Shown: piece by piece, positions 13,414-21,306 of the stretch
How positions within the stretch are numbered: position 1 is the first letter of the stretch
Layout: every line of letters starts with the position of its first letter
From: JAKAXG01 sp035702985
GTDB taxonomy: Bacteria; Actinomycetota; Acidimicrobiia; Acidimicrobiales; Palsa-688
NCBI GenBank assembly: GCA_035702985.1
Contig: DASSZD010000136.1
Coordinates: 1 to 42,586, forward strand
DNA: 42,586 nucleotides
Reading direction: 5' to 3'
Made by a program: the position numbers and the translations under genes
The notes under the pieces: model-generated
What the model was told of the DNA's origin: nothing
Database searches by the model: none
The model's input: only the letters and a program-made list of their open reading frames with translations

Positions 13414-15003
13414 TCAGCGGGCCCGGTCCACCAGCCTGCGGGCCACCACCTTGAGGGCCAGCGTCTCGTCGGCACCCTCGAAGATGGACAGCACCCTGGC
13501 GTCGACGAACAGCCGGCTGACCGGGTACTCCTCGGCGTAGCCCATGCCGCCGTGGATCTGCATGGCCTCCCGGGCGACCCACTCGGCGGCCCGGCACACG
13601 TAGGCCTTGATCATGGACGCCTCGAGGGCTCCCTCACCCTTGGCCATCAGCCGGGCCACCTCGTACATGTACTGGCGGGACGCCTGGATGATGGCCGCCA
13701 TGCGGGTCAGCTTGACCGCGGTCAGCTGGTAGTCGGCGACCGGCCGCCCGAACACCACCCGGCCGGCGGCGTAGGCGCAGGCCGCCTCGTAGGCGGCCTG
13801 CATGACCCCCACGGCCCGGGCCGCGGTCTGCAGCCGGCCGTTCTCGAAGCCCTCCATCTGGTAGTAGAAGCCGCGACCCAGGCCGGCGTCCCCGCCGATC
13901 AGGTGAGCCGACGGTACCCGCCACCCGTCGAACGACAGCTCGTAGGAGTGCATGCCCCGGTAGCCGATGGTGTCGATGGGGCGGCCCTCCAGCCGGCCCC
14001 CGCCCGGTTGGCGCAGCACGAACCCGTGCCCGTCGGCCCGGTCCTTGGGCACCACGAACACCGACAGCCCCCGGTGGGCCCGGGACCGGTCCGGGTCGGT
14101 GCGGGCCAGCACCATGAGCACGTCGGCCCGGGCCGCGAACGTCGACCAGGTCTTGGTCCCGCCCAGCACCCAGTCGGAGCCGTCCCGCCAGGCGGACAGG
14201 GTGATGCCGGCCACGTCCGATCCGTAGTCGGGTTCGGTGACGGCCACGCCGGCCATGATCTCCCCGGTGGCCAGCTTGGGCAGCCACCGGCGCTTCTGGT
14301 CCTCGGTGCCGCCCTTGAGCAGGGCCCGGGCCAGGATCTCCGGGCGGGTGATCAGCGAACCGCCGGCTCCCAGCGACGCCCGGGAGAGCTCCTCGGTGGC
14401 CACCACCATGCCGATGTAGTCGTGCTCGCCGCCGGCGGCGAAGCCGCCGTACTCCTCGGGGATGGACAGCCCGAACGCCCCGAGGTCCCCCAGCCCGGAG
14501 ATGATCTCCTCGGGGATGTCGGCGTTGTGACGGTGGATGGACTCGGCGGCCGGGGCGATACGGTCCTCGGCGAAGCGGCGGAAGGCGTCGGCCACCATCT
14601 CGAAATCGGGGTCCAGATGGCGGGGCCCGGCCTGGCCGGACAGGCCGGCCAGCCACTGCGGGTCGCGATGGGCGGCGACGAACGGCAGCGCCTCTGCCAG
14701 GGCGTCCGCCTGCACCCCCCAGGCTGCCGACCGGCCGAGCAGCCGGGTGGCCAGGTCCCACACCGCCTCGGCCGCGAACGCCGCGGCCAGCCCCGCCTCC
14801 ACCGGCCCGTGCGACCCGTAGGTCAGGGCCGAACGGGCCGTCTCCACCGCGGCCGCCCCGTGGGCCAGGTCGTAGGCCACCGCCTGGTTGGCGTCGACGG
14901 CGTCGGGGCCCTGGCCGCCCAGGTGCCCGGCGGCCCGATCCACCACTGATCGGGCCAGGGCCACGGCGGTGGCGGCGGCTTGCAGGTCCGGGGTGGCGGT
15001 CAC
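13414..15003 (-). CDS. mcd: (2S)-methylsuccinyl-CoA dehydrogenase
   Basis: A 529-residue FAD acyl-CoA dehydrogenase with an N-terminal extension of about 150 helical residues, the hallmark of Mcd in the ethylmalonyl-CoA pathway; ordinary acyl-CoA dehydrogenases have about 380. The core begins near HLDPDFEMVADAFRRFAEDR. It contains GLGDLGAFGLSIPEEYGGFA, the FAD/substrate segment AGVAVTEPDYGSDVAGI, GTKTWSTFA, QIHGGMGYAEEYPVSRLFVD and SIFEGADETLALKVVARRL. It oxidises (2S)-methylsuccinyl-CoA to mesaconyl-CoA. The GTG at 15003 is supported by TAGCCT 7 nt upstream. It is convergent with mcl (1-nt gap) and 18 nt downstream of the methyltransferase gene. Confidence 0.85.
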   Translation of the reverse strand: MTATPDLQAAATAVALARSVVDRAAGHLGGQGPDAVDANQAVAYDLAHGAAAVETARSALTYGSHGPVEAGLAAAFAAEAVWDLATRLLGRSAAWGVQADALAEALPFVAAHRDPQWLAGLSGQAGPRHLDPDFEMVADAFRRFAEDRIAPAAESIHRHNADIPEEIISGLGDLGAFGLSIPEEYGGFAAGGEHDYIGMVVATEELSRASLGAGGSLITRPEILARALLKGGTEDQKRRWLPKLATGEIMAGVAVTEPDYGSDVAGITLSAWRDGSDWVLGGTKTWSTFAARADVLMVLARTDPDRSRAHRGLSVFVVPKDRADGHGFVLRQPGGGRLEGRPIDTIGYRGMHSYELSFDGWRVPSAHLIGGDAGLGRGFYYQMEGFENGRLQTAARAVGVMQAAYEAACAYAAGRVVFGRPVADYQLTAVKLTRMAAIIQASRQYMYEVARLMAKGEGALEASMIKAYVCRAAEWVAREAMQIHGGMGYAEEYPVSRLFVDARVLSIFEGADETLALKVVARRLVDRAR

Positions 15004-15010
15004 GCCCGCG

Positions 15011-15016
15011 AGGCTA
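15011..15016 (-). promoter_or_regulatory. -10 TAGCCT before mcd
   Basis: On the minus strand TAGCCT is followed by 7 nt and then the mcd GTG at 15003. It lies in the 18-nt gap after the methyltransferase stop, so mcd could be expressed independently. Confidence 0.45.
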
Positions 15017-15021
15017 GCGAT

Positions 15022-15678
15022 TCACGCTTCCGGCCGGCGCCGGGCGACAACTGTCACCAGCGGCGGCAGCAGCACCGGGTCGTCCCCGGGATCCACCTCG
15101 GTGAGCGCCTCGAGGTAGTCCGCCACCGGCCCCGGCCCGGCCCACGCCGGGGCCTCCGCCCAGGCGTCCACCAGGGCCAGGCCGGCGTCGCGCACCAGGC
15201 CGGGCAGGATCCCCCCGATGTCGGGATGGCGGGCCCCGGGCATGGACAGCGGCCGGCCACCCACCCGGCCGGCCGAGGTGACCGGCTCCTGCGCCACCAC
15301 CCAGCCGCCGGGCCGCACGGCGGCGCCCATACGGCGCAGCACCACCACCGGGTCGTGGACGTGCAGCAGCAGGAACCGGCAGAACGCCAGGTCCACCGGC
15401 TCGGGCAGGGTCAGCTCCTCGCCGGACTGGGTGAGGGCCACGACCTGGGCCTGGGCCGCCTCGGCCGCCGCCGCTGCCACCTCGTCGCGCCGGGCCGGGT
15501 CGGAGTCCACGGCGTAGACCCGGCCGTCGCGGCCCACGATGCGGGCCAGGGCCACCGTGACGTCGCCGCCGCCCGCCCCCACGTCGGCGCAGCGCCACCC
15601 CTCCCGCAGGCCGAGACGGTCCAGGGCGGTGGCCAGCGGCCGGCGGTAGACGTCGTTGCGCAGGTCCAGTTCGAGCAC
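15022..15678 (-). CDS. Class I SAM-dependent methyltransferase
   Basis: A 218-residue Rossmann-fold methyltransferase. Motif I is CADVGAGGGDVTVALA, motif II is RVYAVDSDPARRDE, and the post-II segment is EELTLPEPVDLAFCRFLLLHV. RPGGWVVAQEPV is the usual strand-turn after motif III. The substrate is unknown. It lies inside the ethylmalonyl-CoA gene cluster upstream of mcd but has no known role in that pathway. The GTG at 15678 follows TAACTT by 6 nt, and this start is divergent from the mesaconyl-CoA hydratase gene 83 bp away. Confidence 0.85.
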   Translation of the reverse strand: MLELDLRNDVYRRPLATALDRLGLREGWRCADVGAGGGDVTVALARIVGRDGRVYAVDSDPARRDEVAAAAAEAAQAQVVALTQSGEELTLPEPVDLAFCRFLLLHVHDPVVVLRRMGAAVRPGGWVVAQEPVTSAGRVGGRPLSMPGARHPDIGGILPGLVRDAGLALVDAWAEAPAWAGPGPVADYLEALTEVDPGDDPVLLPPLVTVVARRRPEA

Positions 15679-15684
15679 GCAGGC

Positions 15685-15690
15685 AAGTTA
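15685..15690 (-). promoter_or_regulatory. -10 TAACTT before the methyltransferase gene
   Basis: TAACTT on the minus strand lies 6 nt before the GTG at 15678, implying leaderless transcription. The divergent hydratase promoter is about 60 bp away. Confidence 0.5.
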
Positions 15691-15746
15691 CACAGCGCCC
15701 GTGCCGCATCCCGGCGCCGGACTTCTGGGTTTCCGCCCGCTGCGCC

Positions 15747-15752
15747 TAGCGT
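15747..15752 (+). promoter_or_regulatory. -10 TAGCGT before mch
   Basis: TAGCGT is followed by GAGGGGTG and then the ATG at 15761. The GAGGGG could act as a ribosome binding site only if transcription begins upstream of it. Confidence 0.4.
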
Positions 15753-15760
15753 GAGGGGTG

Positions 15761-16273
15761 ATGACGACATACGACCGCCCGTTCGGCCGCTACTTCGAGG
15801 ACTTCGTGGCGGGCGACATCTACCGGCACTGGCCCGGCAAGACCATCACCGAGTACGACGACCACCTGTTCTGCATGATCACCATGAACCACCACCCGTT
15901 GCACACCAACGCCTGGTTCGCCGAGAACGAGACGGTGCACGGCCGCAACGTGGTGGTCGGGAACCTGGTCTACAGCATCGTGCTGGGGATGAGCGTGCCC
16001 GACGTGAGCGGGTCGTGCATCGCCAACCTGGAGGTGGAGAGCCTGACCCACAAGCGGCCCACCTTCCACGGGGACACCATCTACGCCGAGACCAGAGTGC
16101 TGTCCAAGAAGGAGTCGTCGTCCAAGCCGGACCGGGGGGTGGTCACGGTGGAGACCAAGGGGTTCAACCAGCGGGGCGAGGAGGTCTGCTACTTCCGCCG
16201 GCGCCTGATGGCCTGGAAGGCCGACGCCGCCCCGGCCCGCCGGCGGCCCTACGGCGACGAGGTCTGGGAGTAG
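15761..16273 (+). CDS. mch: Mesaconyl-CoA hydratase (MaoC/hotdog family)
   Basis: A 170-residue hotdog-fold hydratase. It matches the MaoC-like protein found beside mcl, mcd and ccr in actinobacteria: HWPGKTITEYDDHLFCMITM, NHHPLHTNAWFAE, VVGNLVYSIVLGMSVPDVSG, ANLEVESLTHKRPTFHGDTIY. The proposed reaction is mesaconyl-CoA plus water to beta-methylmalyl-CoA, linking the products of mcd to the substrate of mcl. Rhodobacter Mch is about twice as long (a fused double hotdog); this single-domain form probably dimerises. Start: ATG at 15761, with an in-frame GTG one codon upstream. Confidence 0.82.
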   Translation: MTTYDRPFGRYFEDFVAGDIYRHWPGKTITEYDDHLFCMITMNHHPLHTNAWFAENETVHGRNVVVGNLVYSIVLGMSVPDVSGSCIANLEVESLTHKRPTFHGDTIYAETRVLSKKESSSKPDRGVVTVETKGFNQRGEEVCYFRRRLMAWKADAAPARRRPYGDEVWE

Positions 16274-16360
16274 GCCGGCTATGGCATGCGTCACACCTGT
16301 CCCGGAACGCACCGGCCCGGGGCTAGCGTCTGCCGGAAAACGGCGGGGGGTGCCGCGATC

Positions 16361-17188
16361 TTGCAAGTGACTTTCTACGGTGTGAGGGGATCCTGCCCGT
16401 GCCCGTCCGACGCCAACCGCCGCTACGGCGGCAACACGGCGTGCGTGGCGCTCACCGTCGAGGGGGAGCAGCCCATCGTCTTCGACCTGGGAACCGGGTT
16501 GAGGGCTTTCGGTGACACCCAGCCCGTCGACGGGTCGTTCGCCGGGGCCGCCCTGGTCACCCACATCCACTGGGACCACGTGCAGGGGCTGCCCTTTTTC
16601 CCGCCGGCTGATCGGGTGGGGGCCACGTTCCGCATCTACGGACCGCAGCAGGACGAGGGCAGCCTGGCCGAGCAGTTCGACGGGTTCATGCGCCCCCCGT
16701 ACTTCCCGGTCACCTGCTCGGAGTTGCGGGGCGACATCACCTTCCACGAAGTCCTCGAGGAGGATTTCAAGATCGGGCAGGCCCTGGTCGCGGCCCGCCC
16801 CGTCCCCCACGCCGGGCCCACACTGGGGTACAGGGTCACCTGGCAGGACCGGGTGGTCACCTACATCAGCGACCATCAGGCGCCGCTGGACCTGGACTCG
16901 GTGGCGGAGTCGGTGCTCGAACTGGCCGCCTCGGCGGACGTGTTGATCCACGACGCCCAGTACACCCGGGACGAGTTCGCGGAGAAGTCCCACTGGGGGC
17001 ACTGCACCATCGACTACGCCGTGCGGGTGGCCCGCCAGGCGGGAGTGCGCACCCTGGTGCTGTTCCACCATGACCCGTCCCACGGGGACGACCGCATGGA
17101 CCAGCTCCTGGAGCAGGCCCGCTCGGCGGCCGGCCCCGGAGGTCCCGAGGTCGTCGCCGCCTACGAGGGGCTGCGGCTCTCGCTCTGA
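16361..17188 (+). CDS. MBL-fold metallo-hydrolase
   Basis: A 275-residue metallo-beta-lactamase-fold protein. It opens with VTFYGVRGSCPCPSDANRRY and GGNTACVAL, and carries the metal motif HIHWDH (HxHxDH). More ligands follow: His in PVPHAGPTLGY, Asp in YISDHQAPL, and His in LVLFHHDPSHGDD. The class resembles PhnP/RNase Z-like phosphodiesterases (Lactamase_B_2); the substrate is unknown. The true start appears to be a TTG at 16361 that gives MQVTFYGVRG and has GGGGGG about 10 nt upstream. A longer ATG form from 16286 would add 25 residues unlike the family. Confidence 0.85.
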   Translation: MQVTFYGVRGSCPCPSDANRRYGGNTACVALTVEGEQPIVFDLGTGLRAFGDTQPVDGSFAGAALVTHIHWDHVQGLPFFPPADRVGATFRIYGPQQDEGSLAEQFDGFMRPPYFPVTCSELRGDITFHEVLEEDFKIGQALVAARPVPHAGPTLGYRVTWQDRVVTYISDHQAPLDLDSVAESVLELAASADVLIHDAQYTRDEFAEKSHWGHCTIDYAVRVARQAGVRTLVLFHHDPSHGDDRMDQLLEQARSAAGPGGPEVVAAYEGLRLSL

Positions 17189-17310
17189 CGGCCGCTCATC
17201 GGCGTCCCGGCCGGCCCCCTTTAGGAACGCGTTTCGGAACTCCCGGAAAGCCAGGAAAACCAGGTCCGTCACGTAGGATTCCGCCCGGGCGGGCCCGTAG
17301 GTTTGGGTAT

Positions 17311-17327
17311 CGACGGACTATCCGTCG
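17311..17327. promoter_or_regulatory. 17-bp palindrome upstream of the ftsH-like gene
   Basis: CGACGGA-CTA-TCCGTCG has perfect 7-bp arms. It ends 15 nt before the ATG at 17343 and just before the ribosome binding site GGAGG. It could be an operator or, in RNA, a hairpin occluding translation initiation. Confidence 0.45.
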
Positions 17328-17342
17328 GGGGATTGGAGGCCC

Positions 17343-19196
17343 ATGGAAACCCTGAGTCTGGCTCATACAGGTGTCCTGCGGTCGGCCGATGTGTCCCAGG
17401 CCCGGGAGCAGTTCCGCCAGCGCCGGATGCGGCGCCTGGCCATGGTCCTCCTGGTGGTCCTGATCCCCCTGACGGTGCGCGCCGTGGTGGGCGGGATCCT
17501 GTACGGGGAAGGCAACCTGCGGGGGGCGGCCGCCTGGTTCCGCTGGCCGATCCCCCACGTGCCCTCCTCCGTCGGGACGTACCTCCCGGCGCTGGTGCTG
17601 ATCGGGCTGCTCTCGTTGGTGATGGTGGTGCCGCTCATGGGCGCCGGCCGGTCTCCCCACGTCCTGTTCCGCCCGGAGGAGATCGGCGTGGGCCTGGACG
17701 ACGTCAAGGGCGCCGGGGTGGTGGTGGAGGAGGTCGTCAAGACCCTCAACCTGTTCCTGGCCCACAAGACGTTCAAGGAGCGGATGGGAGGCAACCCCCG
17801 GCGGGCGGTGCTGTTCGAGGGGCCGCCCGGCACCGGCAAGACCTACATGGCCAAGGCCATGGCCGCCGAGGCCGGTGTCCCTTTCCTGTTCGTATCCTCC
17901 TCGGCGTTCCAGTCCCACTACTACGGGATGACCAACCGGAAGATCCGGGCGTTCTTCAAGGCTTTGCGCACCCACGCCCGGCGGGAGGGGGGCGCCATCG
18001 GCTTCATCGAGGAGATCGACGCCATCGGCGCCAGCCGGGCCGGCCTGGGCGCCGGCGGCGGCCGGGAGGGCATCACCGGGGTGGTCAACGAGCTGCTCAT
18101 CCAGCTGCAGTCCTTCGACACCCCTCCGACCTCGGCCCGGGTCAAGGGCGTCCTCATCGACCTGGTCAACCGGTGGCTCCCGGCCGGGCGGACCATCCCC
18201 AAGCGGGGGTACCCGCCGGCCAACATCCTGGTCATCGGGGCCACCAACCGGGCCGCCGACCTGGACCCCGCGCTCCTGCGCCCCGGCCGGTTCGACCGGA
18301 CCATCACCGTGGACCTGCCCGGCCGGTCGGGCCGGCGGGAGATCATCGACTACTACCTGGACCGCAAGCGCCACACCCCCGAGCTGGACCGGCCCGAGTA
18401 CCGCGACACCCTGGCTGCCACCACCTTCGGGTACTCCCCGGTGATGATCGAGCACCTGCTCGACGAGGCCCTGGTGTGGGCGCTGCGCCGGGGCGCCGAC
18501 CAGCTCAACTGGGAGGACCTGCAGCGGGCCAAGATGACCGCCGAGCTGGGCCTGGCCCAGCCGGTCGCCTACGCCGAGCGGGAGCGGGTCACCATCGCCA
18601 CCCACGAGGCCGGCCATGCCACCACCGCCTGGCTGGCGGCCCCCGAGCGGCACCTGGAGGTGCTGTCGATCATCAAGCGCAGCGCCGCCCTGGGCCTGCT
18701 CGCCCACTCCGAGCCGGAGGAGCGCTGGACCCGCACCAGAGCCGAGATCGAGGCCCTGATCCGGATCGCCATGGGCGGCATGGTCGCCGAGGAGATCTTC
18801 TTCGGTGACACCAGCAGCGGCGTATCGGGGGACCTGCAGGCCGCCACGGAAGCGGCCGCTCAGATGGTGGGCAGCTTCGGGATGGCCGGTTCGCTGATCT
18901 CCCTCGACGCCCTGCACGGCACCGGCAGCGCCAACATCGTGGCCAAGGTGCTGGCCGACGACGCCGGGCGGCAACGGATGGAGGCCATCCTGGACGCCGC
19001 CCGCGACGATGTCAGGGCCCTGCTCAGCCGGCACTCGTACCTGGTGGAGGCGCTGAGGGACGCCCTGCTCGAGCGGGACGAGCTGATCGGCACCGAGATC
19101 GAGGACGTCCTGCGCGCCGCCGAGGCGGCCCAGCAGGCCCGGGTCATCGACCTGCGGGACCCGTCCCGGCCGGTCACCCCCCTCCCGCCGGGGTGA
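17343..19196 (+). CDS. FtsH-like membrane AAA+ zinc protease, divergent
   Basis: A 617-residue protein with FtsH architecture. Two membrane helices (about 31-52 and 80-100) are followed by an AAA+ domain: Walker A GPPGTGKT at 160-167, pore loop YYG at 193-195, Walker B FIEEID at 221-226, and ATNRAADLDPALLRPGRFDR at 300-319. The M41 protease domain has HEAGH at 421-425 and a third ligand Asp in SGDLQAATEAA. FtsH degrades misfolded membrane and cytosolic proteins. Oddities: Walker B is FIEE instead of FIDE, the periplasmic loop is very short, and residues about 260-292 hold an insertion (VLIDLVNRWLPAGRTIPKRG). Probably a second, specialised FtsH. RBS GGAGG. It overlaps the convergent ptrB by 23 nt. 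Confidence 0.88.
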   Translation: METLSLAHTGVLRSADVSQAREQFRQRRMRRLAMVLLVVLIPLTVRAVVGGILYGEGNLRGAAAWFRWPIPHVPSSVGTYLPALVLIGLLSLVMVVPLMGAGRSPHVLFRPEEIGVGLDDVKGAGVVVEEVVKTLNLFLAHKTFKERMGGNPRRAVLFEGPPGTGKTYMAKAMAAEAGVPFLFVSSSAFQSHYYGMTNRKIRAFFKALRTHARREGGAIGFIEEIDAIGASRAGLGAGGGREGITGVVNELLIQLQSFDTPPTSARVKGVLIDLVNRWLPAGRTIPKRGYPPANILVIGATNRAADLDPALLRPGRFDRTITVDLPGRSGRREIIDYYLDRKRHTPELDRPEYRDTLAATTFGYSPVMIEHLLDEALVWALRRGADQLNWEDLQRAKMTAELGLAQPVAYAERERVTIATHEAGHATTAWLAAPERHLEVLSIIKRSAALGLLAHSEPEERWTRTRAEIEALIRIAMGGMVAEEIFFGDTSSGVSGDLQAATEAAAQMVGSFGMAGSLISLDALHGTGSANIVAKVLADDAGRQRMEAILDAARDDVRALLSRHSYLVEALRDALLERDELIGTEIEDVLRAAEAAQQARVIDLRDPSRPVTPLPPG

Positions 19197-21306
19197 GTTG
19201 GTCCAGCACGAACGCCTGGATGCGGGCCTCGTCACGCCAGGCGTCGTAGCGGCCTGACGGGCCCTGGTGGCCCGCCCCCATCTCGGTGCGCAGCACCAGC
19301 GGCCGCCCGGCCGTCCCCGCCCCGGCCCAACGGAGCCGGGTCACCCACTTGGCCGGCTCCCAGAAACCCACGTTGGGGTCGTTGAGGCCGGCCGTGACAT
19401 ACAGGGCCGGGTAGGGGCGGCCCGCCGCCACGTTGTCGTACGGCGAGTAGCCGACCATCCGCTGGTAGGCGGCCGGGTCGTTGAGGGGGTCGCCCCACTC
19501 CTCCCATTCGGTCACCGTCAGCGGCAGGGACGTGTCGGACATGGTGGTGACCACGTCGACGAAGGGGACCTCGGCCACCATCACCCGCCACAGGTCCGGG
19601 CGCATGTTGAGCACCGCCCCCATGAGCAGGCCGCCGGCGCTGCCGCCCCGGGCGGCCAGGCGGCCGGCGCCCACCCAGCCGGCGGCGACGAGGGCCTCCG
19701 CGGCGGCGATGAAGTCGGTGAAGGTGTTGGCCTTGTTCTCCATCCGGCCCTGCTCGTACCAGCGCCGGCCCAGCTCACCGCCGCCCCGGACGTGGGCTAT
19801 GGCCATGACCACCCCCCGGCGGACCAGGTTCATGTTGTTGGGCGAGAAGGTGGGGTCGACGCTGATCTCGTAGGCGCCGTACCCGTACAGGAGCCCGGCC
19901 GCCGACCCGTCCGGTTCCTGGTCCCGCCGGCACACGAGCGTGATGGGCACCCGGGCTCCGTCTCCGGCGTCGGCCCACAGCCGCTCGGTGCGGAACTGCG
20001 ACGGGTCGTAGCCGTGGACGATCTGGGCCCACACCACTTCCCGGGCCCGGGATGGGACCCGGTAGTCGATCGAGGTCCGGGGGGTGACCATCGAGGTGTA
20101 GCCGAAGCGGTAGGCGTCCTGGTCCCACTCCGGGTTGTGCCCGCCGGTGAGGGTGTACGCCGCCTCTGGCTGGTCGATGACGTGGTCCCCGCCGGAGCGG
20201 TCGAGGATGCGGATGCGCTCCAGGCCGTCCTCGGCCGAGCGTTCGACCACGGCGGTGAAGCCGGCGAAGGCGTCGACCGACTCCAGCTTCACCTCGGCCC
20301 GGTGCCCGATGATCTCGGCCACGGTGGGGCCGGCGCCGTCCCCGCCGGTGAGGCGCAGCAGGGCGAAGTTGGTCCGGGGCCCACCTCCGGGCTCGGCGGC
20401 GTTGGTCCGTATCAGCCAGCCGTCGCCGTCGTGCTCGGCGTCGTACTCCACCCCCGGCCGGCGGGGCAGCAGCACCACCGGTTCGCCCGCAGGCGCGGAG
20501 GCGTCGAGCCAGCGGACCTCGGATGATGTCTTGCTGGCCGAGTGGATCACGATCCGGGCCCGGGTCCGGGACAGCTCCACGTCGACGAAGAAGCGGGCGT
20601 CGTCCTCCTGGAACACCAGCCGGTCGTCCCCGGGCGGGTCTCCCAGCCGGTGGGCCCACACCTGCCACGGGCGCATGGCCTCGTCGGGCCGGGTGTAGAA
20701 GAAGATGGAGCCGTCCGCCGACCACGCCGAGCCGTAGTAGACGCCGTCGATCACCTCGGGTCGGTCCCGGCCGGTGCTCAGGTCCCGGAAGCGCAGCGAG
20801 TACTTCTCCGAGCCGTCCAGGTCGATCCCGTAGGCGAGCAGCGAATGGTCGGGGCTGATGTCGTAGACCCCGACCGCCAGGAAGTCGCTCCCCCCGGCCA
20901 GCTCGTTCTCGTCGAGGACGACCTCCTCCCGCTCCGGGCGGCCCGACCGGGTCGCGCCCGCCACCTCGGCGGCGCTCAGCACGCCGTCCGGGTCGGCCAG
21001 GCGGCACTGGACGGCGTACTGCAGCCCCTCGAAGGTCCGGGCGTAGTACCACCATCCACCGCTGCGGGTGGGCGGGCCGGCGTCGGTCTCCTGCACCCGG
21101 GTGCGGATCTCGTCGAACAGCTCGTCCCGCAGTGCCGACAGGGGAGCCAGGACCTGCTCCGCGTAGCGGTTCTCGGCCTCCAGGTAGGCGACCACCTCGG
21201 GGTCCTCGGCGTCGTGCAACCAGAACCAGTCGTCGGTGCGTTCGTGGCCGTGGGCCACATGGCGGTGGGGGCGCCGGGGGGCCAGGGGAGGGGTGGGGTC
21301 GGTCAC
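19174..21306 (-). CDS. ptrB: Oligopeptidase B (S9A prolyl oligopeptidase family)
   Basis: A 710-residue serine peptidase that cuts short peptides after Lys/Arg. The N-terminal beta-propeller region carries family blocks (HERTDDWFWLHDAEDPEVVAY, GWWYYARTFEGLQY). The C-terminal alpha/beta-hydrolase domain contains the nucleophile in ARGGSAGGLLMGAVLN, the Asp in YVTAGLNDPNVGFWEP and the His in MGAGHQGPSGRYD. No signal peptide is seen, so it is cytoplasmic. The start is a GTG at 21306, which overlaps the unshifted stop of the upstream DUF5685 reading frame (GTGA); GAAAGGG lies just upstream. The 3' end overlaps the ftsH-like gene. Confidence 0.93.
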   Translation of the reverse strand: MTDPTPPLAPRRPHRHVAHGHERTDDWFWLHDAEDPEVVAYLEAENRYAEQVLAPLSALRDELFDEIRTRVQETDAGPPTRSGGWWYYARTFEGLQYAVQCRLADPDGVLSAAEVAGATRSGRPEREEVVLDENELAGGSDFLAVGVYDISPDHSLLAYGIDLDGSEKYSLRFRDLSTGRDRPEVIDGVYYGSAWSADGSIFFYTRPDEAMRPWQVWAHRLGDPPGDDRLVFQEDDARFFVDVELSRTRARIVIHSASKTSSEVRWLDASAPAGEPVVLLPRRPGVEYDAEHDGDGWLIRTNAAEPGGGPRTNFALLRLTGGDGAGPTVAEIIGHRAEVKLESVDAFAGFTAVVERSAEDGLERIRILDRSGGDHVIDQPEAAYTLTGGHNPEWDQDAYRFGYTSMVTPRTSIDYRVPSRAREVVWAQIVHGYDPSQFRTERLWADAGDGARVPITLVCRRDQEPDGSAAGLLYGYGAYEISVDPTFSPNNMNLVRRGVVMAIAHVRGGGELGRRWYEQGRMENKANTFTDFIAAAEALVAAGWVGAGRLAARGGSAGGLLMGAVLNMRPDLWRVMVAEVPFVDVVTTMSDTSLPLTVTEWEEWGDPLNDPAAYQRMVGYSPYDNVAAGRPYPALYVTAGLNDPNVGFWEPAKWVTRLRWAGAGTAGRPLVLRTEMGAGHQGPSGRYDAWRDEARIQAFVLDQLTPAGGG

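Noticed and set aside
10341..13475. A very long open frame on the minus strand (over 1,000 residues)
   Set aside because: It is a Gly/His/Arg/Pro-rich shadow frame opposite three clear genes (the eIF-2B-like protein, DUF885, mcl), a normal artefact of high GC.
13414..15003. Ordinary beta-oxidation acyl-CoA dehydrogenase
   Set aside because: The N-terminal extension of about 150 residues and the neighbouring mcl and mch genes point to methylsuccinyl-CoA dehydrogenase.
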